Below are positions 15,723 through 25,386 of a stretch of 64,000 nt of DNA, one piece after another. Numbering within the stretch: position 1 is the first letter of the stretch; each line of letters begins with the position of its first letter. Below the pieces are notes generated by a model. The model was not told where the DNA came from. It searched no databases and saw only the letters and a program-made list of their open reading frames with translations. This stretch comes from Zunongwangia endophytica (GTDB lineage Bacteria > Bacteroidota > Bacteroidia > Flavobacteriales > Flavobacteriaceae), in assembly GCF_030409505.1 (NCBI RefSeq), contig NZ_JAUFPZ010000002.1, positions 2,797,501 through 2,861,500 of the forward strand. The letters are read 5' to 3'. The translations under genes and the position numbers were made by a program.

Positions 15723-18035
15723 TTACTGAACTCTATCTGTTCTTTTTAATCTTAATTTCAATAAGCCAAATACCCCAATAGCGGCAATAGTCAACACGGA
15801 AATCTCTATCATTGTATCTGCTCCCCTAAAGTCAACTAAAATGACATTAACAACGTTTTTACCGTGAGCCATTATATACGAATTTTTAGCGTAAAAATCA
15901 CCAATTTCAGTATTAACAGGTTCCGATAAAACTTCGAGTGCTAAAACAGCAATCATGCCTCCAAAAAGCAAGGATAATATTCCATCCCGAATACGCATTT
16001 TGTGATCTTGTATTTTAAGGTAACGAGGCAATCTGTAAAGTACCAAAACAAATAGAATAACCGTCAAGGTATCGATGGAAAACTGTGTCATGGCTAAATC
16101 TGGCGCACTATAAAATACAAAAACAAGACATATAGTTAAGCCAACAACTCCCATTGCTACAACGGCAGACAATCTACTACTGGTAAATACCGTGAATAAT
16201 ATAGCAATACACATGATGATACTCACCACTAGTTCATAAAAACTAATATTGGATAAAATTGCAGGATCAATATTGAACTTGGTACTTCCTACCATAGTAT
16301 AGCCTACCATTCCTACTAAAAAGAAAATAATGATAAAGACATAGTTTCTTAAATATCCATTCTGAAAAACTCTTGTCCAAAATGAAGATACGTAGGTGAA
16401 TCCTATATTAAATCTTTCCATCAAACTTTTAGGACTAATAAATTCCAGTTTACCTATGCTGGTTTCAAGTTTTGCGGATGGCTTGATAACAAAGTATAAT
16501 ATTGTTCCTACGGTTATTGTTACTAAACTTAAAATAAATACCGTATTAAATCCATGCCATAGGGCTAAATGAATTTCTCCAGATTCACCACCTAAAGCAG
16601 CAACCACAGGTTTTACTAGAGAACCTTCAATTATAAATGGTAAAATTCCAAAAACCAGGCTTAAAACTGCCAGAACTATTGGCGGCACCCACATTAGAGG
16701 CCCCGGCATTTTAGTATCCTTAAGATTATCAGGTAACTTTCCTTGAAACGGTTTTATACCGGCTACAAAACCAGCCCATAAAAGTAATATTTTGGTAATA
16801 ATGATCCCAACGAGTAAAACAGTTGCAATAATAGGCGCATGCATCGTTGCCTCGTAAGTGAGTTCCTTACCTAAGAAACCGATCGTTGGCGGAATACCTG
16901 CACTCGATATTGCTGCGATAATCGCTGCAATACCAACTGGCATCAAAACTTTACGCAGACCAGAAAGCTTTGTCACATCACGGCTTCCTGTTTGGTGATC
17001 TATTATTCCTGTTGTTAAGAATAGTGTAGCTTTATAAAGCGCATGCACAACAATAAATACTGCCGCCGCTGTAAAAGATTCGGTTGTTCCCATACCAATC
17101 AAGAACATCAAAATTCCTAAAGCCGATATGGTCGAATACGCTAAAACTCCTTTAAGGTCGGTTCTAAATAAAGAATGAATTGCAGAGTAAAGCATCGTAA
17201 ATCCTCCAACAATTATTAATGTTGTATTCCAAATTTCTTCACCTCCTAAAACGGGTGTAAAACGCATTACCAGATAAATACCTGCTTTTACCATCGTTGC
17301 AGAGTGCAAATAAGTAGAAACTGGTGTTGGTGCCTTCATCGCTCCCGGTAACCAAAAATGGAAAGGAAACTGTGCAGATTTAGTAAAAGCCGCTCCAAAT
17401 AATAAAATTACAGCGACCGAGTAATACTGGTGTCCTTTTATTAATTCTGGCGCCATATTAAGCATTTCAGCAATGCTATATGTACCAGCGATATTTCCTA
17501 AAACGATAACTCCTGCAAGTAAAAACATCCCACCCAGACCGGTAATCCCAAGCGCGGTTAAAGCCGACTTTCTGGAAGCTTCTTGCGTGTTATTAAAACC
17601 TATTAAAAAGAATGAGCTTATACTAGTAAGTTCCCAAAAAGTAAAAAGGCTTATCACGTTATCCGATAAAACCAAACCTAACATGGCCGCCATAAACACA
17701 CTCAGATACCCATAAAATCGATCAAGATATTTATGATGGTGTAGATAGGCTGAAGTATATACAAAAACCAGAAAACCAATTCCGGTAATCATTAAGCAGA
17801 ATAAAAGTGAAAGACCGTCCAAAGTAAAACCTAGGTTCACACCAAATGAGGGTGCCCAGTTATAACTTTCCTTCATAATCTCCCCAGCCATAACTTCAGG
17901 TATAAACTGAAGAAAATAGACAAATAATCCTAAGGGGATCAATGATGATAAGACAGCAAACTTTCCTTTAAAAAACTTTCCTGCAAAAACTAAAAGTAAA
18001 GCAAATAAAAATCCTAAAAGTATTGCTAATAGCAT
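15723..18035 (-). CDS. mrpA: Mrp antiporter subunit MrpA (NuoL-like plus MbhD/MbhE region)
   Basis: This 770-residue subunit is the largest of the antiporter and the first gene of the operon. Residues 1 to about 480 are a NuoL-like antiporter module, with FWELTSISSFFLIGFNNT (about 131-148, conserved Glu), a KSAQFPFHFWLPGAMKAPTPVSTYLHSATMVKAG block (about 219-252), and a later HALYKATLF. The C-terminal part contains an MbhD-like helical region (LTICLVFVFYSAPDLAMTQF, then LPRYL) and an MbhE-like end (NVILVDFRGADTMIEISVL). So it is a full-length MrpA. TATATTTG lies 25 bp before the ATG. Confidence 0.95.
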   Translation of the reverse strand: MLLAILLGFLFALLLVFAGKFFKGKFAVLSSLIPLGLFVYFLQFIPEVMAGEIMKESYNWAPSFGVNLGFTLDGLSLLFCLMITGIGFLVFVYTSAYLHHHKYLDRFYGYLSVFMAAMLGLVLSDNVISLFTFWELTSISSFFLIGFNNTQEASRKSALTALGITGLGGMFLLAGVIVLGNIAGTYSIAEMLNMAPELIKGHQYYSVAVILLFGAAFTKSAQFPFHFWLPGAMKAPTPVSTYLHSATMVKAGIYLVMRFTPVLGGEEIWNTTLIIVGGFTMLYSAIHSLFRTDLKGVLAYSTISALGILMFLIGMGTTESFTAAAVFIVVHALYKATLFLTTGIIDHQTGSRDVTKLSGLRKVLMPVGIAAIIAAISSAGIPPTIGFLGKELTYEATMHAPIIATVLLVGIIITKILLLWAGFVAGIKPFQGKLPDNLKDTKMPGPLMWVPPIVLAVLSLVFGILPFIIEGSLVKPVVAALGGESGEIHLALWHGFNTVFILSLVTITVGTILYFVIKPSAKLETSIGKLEFISPKSLMERFNIGFTYVSSFWTRVFQNGYLRNYVFIIIFFLVGMVGYTMVGSTKFNIDPAILSNISFYELVVSIIMCIAILFTVFTSSRLSAVVAMGVVGLTICLVFVFYSAPDLAMTQFSIDTLTVILFVLVLYRLPRYLKIQDHKMRIRDGILSLLFGGMIAVLALEVLSEPVNTEIGDFYAKNSYIMAHGKNVVNVILVDFRGADTMIEISVLTIAAIGVFGLLKLRLKRTDRVQ

Positions 18036-18059
18036 AGTTGATTAATAATCCGTTTCTCG

Positions 18060-18067
18060 CAAATATA
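18060..18067 (-). promoter_or_regulatory. -7 element for the mrp operon
   Basis: TATATTTG on the minus strand fits TAnnTTTG and lies 24 bp before the mrpA ATG. Confidence 0.6.
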
Positions 18068-18209
18068 ATAGTTATTATTTAAGTTTTATGCGAATAATAA
18101 ACGTTAAATATACATATATACGCAGACTTTGCAATAACTTAATGTTTACATTTGAAAAATAGTAGTTTAGAAAACTTCTTGATAACTAATTCAAAAATTA
18201 TTTATAATT

Positions 18210-18264
18210 AAATTATCGAAAAACAATAATAATACGTATAATTGTTATCGTTAATCGATAATTT
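18210..18264 (+). promoter_or_regulatory. Dyad ahead of the DUF2975/XRE operon
   Basis: AAATTATCGA (18210-18219) is repeated inverted as TCGATAATTT (18255-18264), and AACAAT (18222-18227) pairs with ATTGTT (18241-18246) inside it. The dyad ends 7 bp before the first ATG, a good place for a repressor. The small XRE protein of this operon is the natural candidate to bind it; that is inference. Confidence 0.5.
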
Positions 18265-18271
18265 ATATTTT

Positions 18272-18787
18272 ATGAAACCACCAATTCTGCTAAAAACAAT
18301 CTTCGATATTTGTTTTATTTTTTCTGCTCTCTCTTTGGCTGGAGTCATGATAATGCTGGTAGTCAATATTTTTACAGGAATAGATGTCCCATTTATATCT
18401 ATAGAAAATCCTTCAAAAGATGTCAACAATTTAGCATTATGGATACTTGTTTTATTAGAAGTAGTTAGAACAGGTACTTTCTTATATGGGCTATTTGTTC
18501 TGAGAAAATTAATTAGAAGTTTCTTCAGAAATAAGCTTTATACCAGGCTTCAAATAGCATCTTTTAATCTTAGTGGCAGATTAATATGCTTATCTGTAAT
18601 ACTAGGAGCAATTTCTGAATTCTTAAAAAAGTTAATTGTCGATAGCCGTATCTCCTTAAACTTTGGTTTGGAATTTTCTTTCAGCTCTTTCTGGATAATT
18701 CTTGCATTCGGTATTTTCCTAATCTTCCTTAGTAAGGTTTTTGAAAATGCCCGTATACTTAAACAAGAAAATGATTTAACCGTATAA
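18272..18787 (+). CDS. DUF2975 membrane protein, copy 1
   Basis: This 171-residue protein has four membrane segments (about residues 9-31, 50-72, 105-125 and 138-158) and a short C-terminal tail ending ARILKQENDLTV. That ending is the DUF2975 signature (E-N-D/E-L-T-V/I). I start it at ATG 18272 (MKPPILLK), because the longer reading from TTG at 18242 would run into the dyad. DUF2975 proteins travel with small YozG-type XRE regulators and no molecular role is established. It is 10 bp ahead of the second copy and probably in one operon with it and the regulator. Confidence 0.8.
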   Translation: MKPPILLKTIFDICFIFSALSLAGVMIMLVVNIFTGIDVPFISIENPSKDVNNLALWILVLLEVVRTGTFLYGLFVLRKLIRSFFRNKLYTRLQIASFNLSGRLICLSVILGAISEFLKKLIVDSRISLNFGLEFSFSSFWIILAFGIFLIFLSKVFENARILKQENDLTV

Positions 18788-18797
18788 TATTATAAAT

Positions 18798-19322
18798 ATG
18801 AAATGGCATTTAAACATTCTAAAGATTATAGTAATTACTGTTATTGCTCTTTTAATAGCTTCCGCACTAATTAATATTCTGGGAGCTATTCATCAATTTG
18901 ACATGCTTAATGAGATATCAAACTCATTTTTCTTCAAAAACTATTTCCCTGAAAGAAGCTTCGACTATTCTAAGAATGGTGAAAGACTTTTTTACGTACT
19001 AAACTCGGCAGTATTCATATATCTAGCCATCGGTTTAAGGAAAGTACCCAAATTAATTAACGACATCTTGAAAGAGAACCTATTCTACCCTTATCAAGCA
19101 GAGGAAATAAGAAGAATATCATCAACAATCATAGGATATGCAAAGCTTAAATTTCTCATTATTCTATGTTGCGGCGCATTTTTTTTAATGTCTCCTTTTA
19201 ATATTTTAGGATTCATACCATCATTCATAATTCTTTATATTCTAGGCAAAGTATTGCTCCTTTTAGGTAAAGTTGTAGCCAAAGGTGAAGTCATAAAACA
19301 AGAAAATGATCTTACGGTTTAA
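18798..19322 (+). CDS. DUF2975-like membrane protein, copy 2
   Basis: This 174-residue protein has four predicted membrane helices: near the N-terminus, about 75-90, and a pair at 118-160. The C-terminus EVIKQENDLTV shares its last eight residues, KQENDLTV, with copy 1, although the bodies differ clearly. This points to an old tandem duplication in which the tail is under the strongest constraint. It lies 10 bp after copy 1 and 3 bp before the XRE gene. The unusual pairing may mean a heteromeric membrane sensor. Function unknown. Confidence 0.75.
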   Translation: MKWHLNILKIIVITVIALLIASALINILGAIHQFDMLNEISNSFFFKNYFPERSFDYSKNGERLFYVLNSAVFIYLAIGLRKVPKLINDILKENLFYPYQAEEIRRISSTIIGYAKLKFLIILCCGAFFLMSPFNILGFIPSFIILYILGKVLLLLGKVVAKGEVIKQENDLTV

Positions 19323-19325
19323 GTC

Positions 19326-19535
19326 ATGGCGATAATTATTAATCTAGATAGAATTTTGGAACGCGAGGGCATGAAGAGCAACGAACTTGCCGATAAAATC
19401 GGCATTACTACGGCAAACCTTTCTATTCTGAAAACCGGAAAAGCCAAAGCAGTAAGATTCTCAACCTTAGAAGCGATATGCGAAATACTAAACTGCCAAC
19501 CTGGAGATATTCTTGAATACCAAGAAGAAAATTAA
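19326..19535 (+). CDS. Small XRE/Cro (YozG-type) transcriptional regulator
   Basis: This 69-residue single-domain helix-turn-helix protein belongs to the YozG group. MAIIINLDRILEREGM opens it, the recognition region is LADKIGITTANLSILKTGKAKAVRFSTL (about 21-48), and it ends CQPGDILEY. These proteins are almost always next to DUF2975 membrane proteins, as here (3 bp gap). It probably represses its own operon through the dyad at 18210-18264 and may be controlled by the membrane proteins. The M61 peptidase gene begins 30 bp later and may be read through. Confidence 0.88.
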   Translation: MAIIINLDRILEREGMKSNELADKIGITTANLSILKTGKAKAVRFSTLEAICEILNCQPGDILEYQEEN

Positions 19536-19565
19536 TTATTTAACTTTAGCACTAAAATTTAGTTT

Positions 19566-21338
19566 ATGCGTTTACCCCTACTTTTACTTTTTGTCTGCAC
19601 GATTAGTTTTGCTCAGCAAAATCAATACAGCATCTCTTTTGAAAATGCCGTGCATCACGAAGCGAAAATCAATATTAGATTTCCTGAAATTGAAAATGAT
19701 ACACTAACGGTAAGAATGAGTAGATCTTCCCCAGGTCGATACGCTATTCATGAATTTGCGAAAAACGTTTACGATTTCAAGGCTACCGATAGCGAAGGAA
19801 AACAGCTGGAAGTTTCTCGACCAGACCCATACTCTTGGGCTATTACAAATCATAGCGGAATCGTAAATATCGAGTACACTCTTTTCGCCAACCGTGGCGA
19901 TGGTACATACTCCCAAATCGATCCTACACACGCTCATCTAAATATGCCGGCGACCTTTATGTTTGCTGAAAGCTTGCAGGATAGAGCTATAGAGATCGAA
20001 TACAATACTGAAAGTCAGCCAGATTGGAAAGTAGCTACACAGCTAAAGCATATTAAAGGGAATACATACACCGCTCCCAACCTTCAGTACTTTATGGATA
20101 GCCCAACTGAAATTAGCAATTTCAGAATGAAAAAATTTGAGTTGGACGGGAAAACCATTCGGTTTGTGTTACACGATCCAAGCAGCGATGACCTTTTCTC
20201 AGCGTACTTTCAGAAGGTAAAAAAAATCGTGGAGCAAGAAATGAAAGTTTACGGCGAATTGCCCAATTTCGATTACGGGGAATACACTTTTTTAGCCTGT
20301 TACATGCCAAATGTTTCGGGAGACGGAATGGAACATCGCAACAGCACCATTTTAACGGATACTGAAACTTTGGCCAATGGAGGCATGAAGGGAAATATTG
20401 GCACTGTTTCCCACGAGTTTTTCCATGCATGGAATGTGGAGCGCATTCGCCCAAAAGCTTTAGAACCTTTTAATTTCACAAAAGCGAATATGACGGGTGC
20501 ACTTTGGTTTGCTGAAGGCTTCACTAGTTATTACACTAACTTGATTTTATGCAGAGCAGGAATTATTTCTGCGGAAGATTACATAAACGGTCTAAGCGGT
20601 AGCTTTAACTATGTTTGGACATCTCCGGCACTTCAGTATTTTAATCCTATTGAAATGAGCTACCAGGCACCTTTTGTAGATGCGGCAACTTCTTTGGATC
20701 CAGTAAATAGAGCAAATACGTTTATTTCTTATTATTCCTACGGAAGTGTTTTGGGACTAGCCTTAGATCTAGAATTACGCGATCAAGATCTTAATCTAGA
20801 TGATTTCATGAAACTGGTTTGGGAAACTTACGGAAAACCAGAAAAACCATATAAGGTTGAAGATATCCAACACCTCTTAAAACAGTATGCGGGCAAAAAA
20901 TTTGGAGAAGACTTCTTCAATAAATATATCTACAATAGCGAAATGCCAAAATACGAACCGCTTTTGGCCAAAATGGGGATCAATATTTCAAGAAAAGCAG
21001 AGGAAGCTGATCTGGGAATTTCCGTAGAAAATAAAGATAGCATGGTGGTTATGACGAATAATCCTAAAATAGGAACATCAGCTTATAAAGGAGGTTTGGA
21101 TAAAGGTGCTAGAATTCTAGCCATTAACGAGCAAATTGTAGAAAACACAGAAGAATTCAAGAAAATAACTTCAGCATTAAAACCTGATGAAGAAATTAGC
21201 ATCAAATTCAGCATTTATGGAGAAGAAAAAACTACTGAATTAATTGTAGGCAGTAATCCTTCTTACGAAATAAAAATAAACGCCGATGCAAAGAAAAAGG
21301 AAGTCAAAAATCGTGAAAAATGGCTTTCAGGGAAGTAA
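19566..21338 (+). CDS. M61-family metallopeptidase with PDZ domain, secreted
   Basis: This 590-residue protein starts with a signal peptide (MRLPLLLLFVCTISFAQQ; likely cut near residue 16). The M61 N-terminal beta domain is followed by the catalytic domain: zinc site H283-E284-F-F-H287 in VSHEFFHAWNVERIRP, third ligand E317 in WFAEGFTSYY. A PDZ-like domain occupies about residues 480-560 (LGISVENKDSMVV, AYKGGLDKGARILAINEQ). Relatives are glycyl aminopeptidases acting on peptides in the periplasm. It stands in the same direction as the XRE gene and is convergent with atpC across a shared bidirectional terminator. Confidence 0.9.
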   Translation: MRLPLLLLFVCTISFAQQNQYSISFENAVHHEAKINIRFPEIENDTLTVRMSRSSPGRYAIHEFAKNVYDFKATDSEGKQLEVSRPDPYSWAITNHSGIVNIEYTLFANRGDGTYSQIDPTHAHLNMPATFMFAESLQDRAIEIEYNTESQPDWKVATQLKHIKGNTYTAPNLQYFMDSPTEISNFRMKKFELDGKTIRFVLHDPSSDDLFSAYFQKVKKIVEQEMKVYGELPNFDYGEYTFLACYMPNVSGDGMEHRNSTILTDTETLANGGMKGNIGTVSHEFFHAWNVERIRPKALEPFNFTKANMTGALWFAEGFTSYYTNLILCRAGIISAEDYINGLSGSFNYVWTSPALQYFNPIEMSYQAPFVDAATSLDPVNRANTFISYYSYGSVLGLALDLELRDQDLNLDDFMKLVWETYGKPEKPYKVEDIQHLLKQYAGKKFGEDFFNKYIYNSEMPKYEPLLAKMGINISRKAEEADLGISVENKDSMVVMTNNPKIGTSAYKGGLDKGARILAINEQIVENTEEFKKITSALKPDEEISIKFSIYGEEKTTELIVGSNPSYEIKINADAKKKEVKNREKWLSGK

Positions 21339-21377
21339 AGTTTAAGGCTTACAGTTCACAGTAATCTTTAAAAATAG

Positions 21378-21409
21378 AAAAAGCCTGTTGCAATTGCAAC
21401 AGGCTTTTT
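21378..21409. terminator. Bidirectional terminator between M61 peptidase and atpC
   Basis: A 32-bp perfect palindrome has 16-bp arms, AAAAAGCCTGTTGCAA and its complement. A stretch of A on one side and T on the other lets it stop transcripts from both strands. Confidence 0.93.
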
Positions 21410-21429
21410 TATATAATATCAAAAATATA

Positions 21430-21714
21430 TTAGTCGGCTAGAATGATCGCTTTATTATCTTTCATTTCTAACACTCCACCTTTAATATGGTAGAATAATT
21501 CTTTTCCTTCTTGTTTAAAATCTGAAGACAACTTTGAAGTCACCTCAGCATTTGAAGCAGCAAGGTTAATCTTAACCGTGCCATCTGTCAAAGTAGAAAC
21601 GATTGGTGCGTGATTGTTCAGCATCTGAAACTCACCATCAATCCCCGGTACTTTTACAGCATCCACTTCGGCTTGAAAAACGACTGCTTCTGGAGTTACG
21701 ATTTCTAAATACAT
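21430..21714 (-). CDS. atpC: ATP synthase epsilon subunit (short form)
   Basis: This 94-residue protein has only the N-terminal beta-sandwich of the epsilon subunit (MYLEIVTPEAVVFQAEVDAVKVPGIDGEFQMLNNHAPIVSTL). E. coli AtpC is about 138 residues because it carries a C-terminal helical hairpin that inhibits ATP hydrolysis. That hairpin is absent here, so this brake is probably missing, as is usual in Flavobacteriia. It follows atpD after an 80-bp gap containing a small tandem/inverted repeat, so co-transcription is likely. Confidence 0.95.
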   Translation of the reverse strand: MYLEIVTPEAVVFQAEVDAVKVPGIDGEFQMLNNHAPIVSTLTDGTVKINLAASNAEVTSKLSSDFKQEGKELFYHIKGGVLEMKDNKAIILAD

Positions 21715-21720
21715 AGTTAT

Positions 21721-21777
21721 TAGTATTGAGTACTGAGTATTGAGTAGATAACTTCGAGTTCCCTCTACTTATCTATT
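21721..21777 (-). repeat. Tandem and inverted repeat in the atpD-atpC gap
   Basis: AGTATTGAGTACTGAGTATTGAGTAG (21722-21747) is made of three imperfect TATTGAGT units, and TAGATAA (21745-21751) is repeated inverted as TTATCTA (21769-21775). It might stabilise or process the atpD-atpC message. Confidence 0.55.
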
Positions 21778-21794
21778 CACTTATCACTACTTTA

Positions 21795-23327
<1,533 letters not shown>

Positions 23328-23402
23328 TTATTTAAATCTAACTGCAAACCTATCTAACTGATTCATAAATCTATAAAATAAAACAGGCCACAAATTTGGC
23401 TG

Positions 23403-23410
23403 CAAAGATA
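23403..23410 (-). promoter_or_regulatory. -7 element for atpD-atpC
   Basis: TATCTTTG on the minus strand fits TAnnTTTG. It implies an untranslated leader of about 90 nt, longer than for most genes in this window. Confidence 0.5.
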
Positions 23411-23443
23411 GTTTTTTCTTTATAATTTCATACTTCCATGTAA

Positions 23444-23472
23444 ATAACTTTTTTTATAGTTCAAAAAGTTAT
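23444..23472 (-). terminator. Possible AT-rich terminator after glmS
   Basis: ATAACTTTTT (23444-23453) is repeated inverted as AAAAAGTTAT (23463-23472), 55 bp past the glmS stop on the minus strand. The stem is weak because it is AT-rich. Confidence 0.35.
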
Positions 23473-23526
23473 CCATGAAGCACTAAAACTACTAAAAAAT
23501 TTTAGAAAAATTATCCTGCGCTATCC

Positions 23527-25374
23527 TTACTCTACCGTTACCGATTTTGCAAGATTTCTTGGCTGATCTACATTCTTACCAAGCATTACTGCTATATGAT
23601 AAGAAAGTAATTGTAACGGAATTGTTGTTAATAACGGAGTAAAAGACTCTATAGTTTCAGGAATTTCAATTACATGATCGGCAATCTCTTTAACTTCAGT
23701 ATCGCCCTCAGTAACTAAGCTAATTATCTTTCCTTTTCGAGATTTTATTTCCTGAATATTACTAACTACTTTTTCGTAATGTCCTTTACGAACAGCAATT
23801 ACTACAACTGGCATTTCTTCATCGATTAGTGCAATAGGACCATGCTTCATTTCTGCGGCTGGATAACCTTCAGCATGGATATAAGAAATCTCCTTTAACT
23901 TCAACGCGCCTTCTAATGCTACAGGAAAATTATAACCTCTTCCCAGGTAAATACAATTTCGAGTATCCTTATAGGTTTCAGCAATCTCCTTGATAATCTT
24001 ATCTGATTTCAAAAGACTTTCTATTTTCTGCGGAATTGCTTCTAACGCCTGAAGATGAAATCTGAAGTCTGAATCTGAAATCGTTCCTTTATATTTTCCA
24101 AGCTTTAACGCCATTAGGGTTAAAACCGTAATTTGAGTTGTAAATGCTTTTGTTGAAGCTACCCCAATTTCTGGTCCCGCATGAGTGTACGCGCCCGCGG
24201 TAGTTTCTCTAGAAATGGATGAACCTACTACATTACAAACACCAAATACAAAAGCACCTTTTTCTTTCGCTAATTTAATAGCGGCCATAGTATCTGCTGT
24301 TTCCCCACTTTGGGAAATAGCTATAACAACATCATCTTCAGTAATAACAGGGTTTCTATATCTAAATTCTGAAGCATATTCTACCTCAACAGGAATTCTG
24401 GCCATATCCTCAAAAGCATATTCGGCTACTAAACCGGCATGCCAAGATGTACCACATCCTACAATTAAGATTCGATTAGCTTTGGCGATACGTTCTATAT
24501 TATCGTCTACACCGGCCATTTTTATAATTCCCTGGTCGGCTAACAAGCGCCCTCTATATGTATCTCTTATAGCGTTAGGTTGCTCGTATATTTCTTTAAG
24601 CATAAAGTGATCGTAACCACCTTTTTCTATTTGCTCAAGATTCAATTGAAGTTCGTGAACGTAAGCAGCAACTTCAGAATCATTATGAATTTTACGAACC
24701 TTAACATCCTTTCCATTTCTTACAACCGCCATTTCTCCGTCTTCCAGATAAATAGCGTTATTGGTGTAAGCTATAAATGGTGAAGCATCTGAGGCTATAA
24801 AATATTCATTTTCACCTATCCCAATTGCTAAAGGACTTCCTAGTCTTGCGACTACAATTTCATCGGGCTTTCTTTTATCAAAAACAGCAATTGCATAAGC
24901 GCCTACTGTTTGATTTAACGCTATCTGAACAGCTTTACCTAACTTTACTCCTTCATTTTTGATAACATCTTCAATAAGATTCACCAAAACTTCAGTATCG
25001 GTATCACTTTGAAAAGTATAGCCACGCTTTTTCAATTCTTTACGAAGCGAATCGTAATTTTCAATAATTCCGTTATGAATTATAGCAAGATTACCAGAAT
25101 TTGAAAGATGTGGATGCGAATTAATATCATTGGGTTGACCATGAGTTGCCCATCGCGTATGGCCTATTGCAATAGAGCCATTAGAAGTTATAGATTCCTG
25201 AACTTTCTTTTCAAGATCAGCTACTTTTCCCTTGGTTTTACAAACCTTAAGCTGTTCACCATCATAAAGCGCTATACCTGCACTATCATAGCCACGGTAT
25301 TCTAATCGCTTTAAACCTTCTATAACTACATTATAAGCATCTCTATGCCCAATATATCCAACTATTCCGCACAT
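23527..25374 (-). CDS. glmS: Glutamine--fructose-6-phosphate aminotransferase
   Basis: This 615-residue GlmS makes glucosamine 6-phosphate for peptidoglycan and lipopolysaccharide. The N-terminal class II glutaminase starts at Cys2 (MCGIVGYIGH) and contains HTRWATHGQPND. Two SIS sugar-isomerase domains follow, with CGTSWHAGL, SQSGETADT and the C-terminal QPRNLAKSVTVE. It matches the usual length (about 610). It is followed by the DUF4270 lipoprotein upstream on the same strand (12 bp between DUF4270 stop and glmS start), suggesting one operon. No glmS ribozyme-like leader is expected and none is seen. Confidence 0.98.
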   Translation of the reverse strand: MCGIVGYIGHRDAYNVVIEGLKRLEYRGYDSAGIALYDGEQLKVCKTKGKVADLEKKVQESITSNGSIAIGHTRWATHGQPNDINSHPHLSNSGNLAIIHNGIIENYDSLRKELKKRGYTFQSDTDTEVLVNLIEDVIKNEGVKLGKAVQIALNQTVGAYAIAVFDKRKPDEIVVARLGSPLAIGIGENEYFIASDASPFIAYTNNAIYLEDGEMAVVRNGKDVKVRKIHNDSEVAAYVHELQLNLEQIEKGGYDHFMLKEIYEQPNAIRDTYRGRLLADQGIIKMAGVDDNIERIAKANRILIVGCGTSWHAGLVAEYAFEDMARIPVEVEYASEFRYRNPVITEDDVVIAISQSGETADTMAAIKLAKEKGAFVFGVCNVVGSSISRETTAGAYTHAGPEIGVASTKAFTTQITVLTLMALKLGKYKGTISDSDFRFHLQALEAIPQKIESLLKSDKIIKEIAETYKDTRNCIYLGRGYNFPVALEGALKLKEISYIHAEGYPAAEMKHGPIALIDEEMPVVVIAVRKGHYEKVVSNIQEIKSRKGKIISLVTEGDTEVKEIADHVIEIPETIESFTPLLTTIPLQLLSYHIAVMLGKNVDQPRNLAKSVTVE

Positions 25375-25386
25375 ATAAGATTTGGT

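Noticed and set aside
18242..18271. N-terminal extension of the first DUF2975 protein from TTG
   Set aside because: It covers the operator-like dyad; the ATG at 18272 gives the expected hydrophobic start.
24185..24610. 141-codon plus-strand frame over glmS
   Set aside because: Antisense to glmS with no domain; no promoter or terminator pairs with it.
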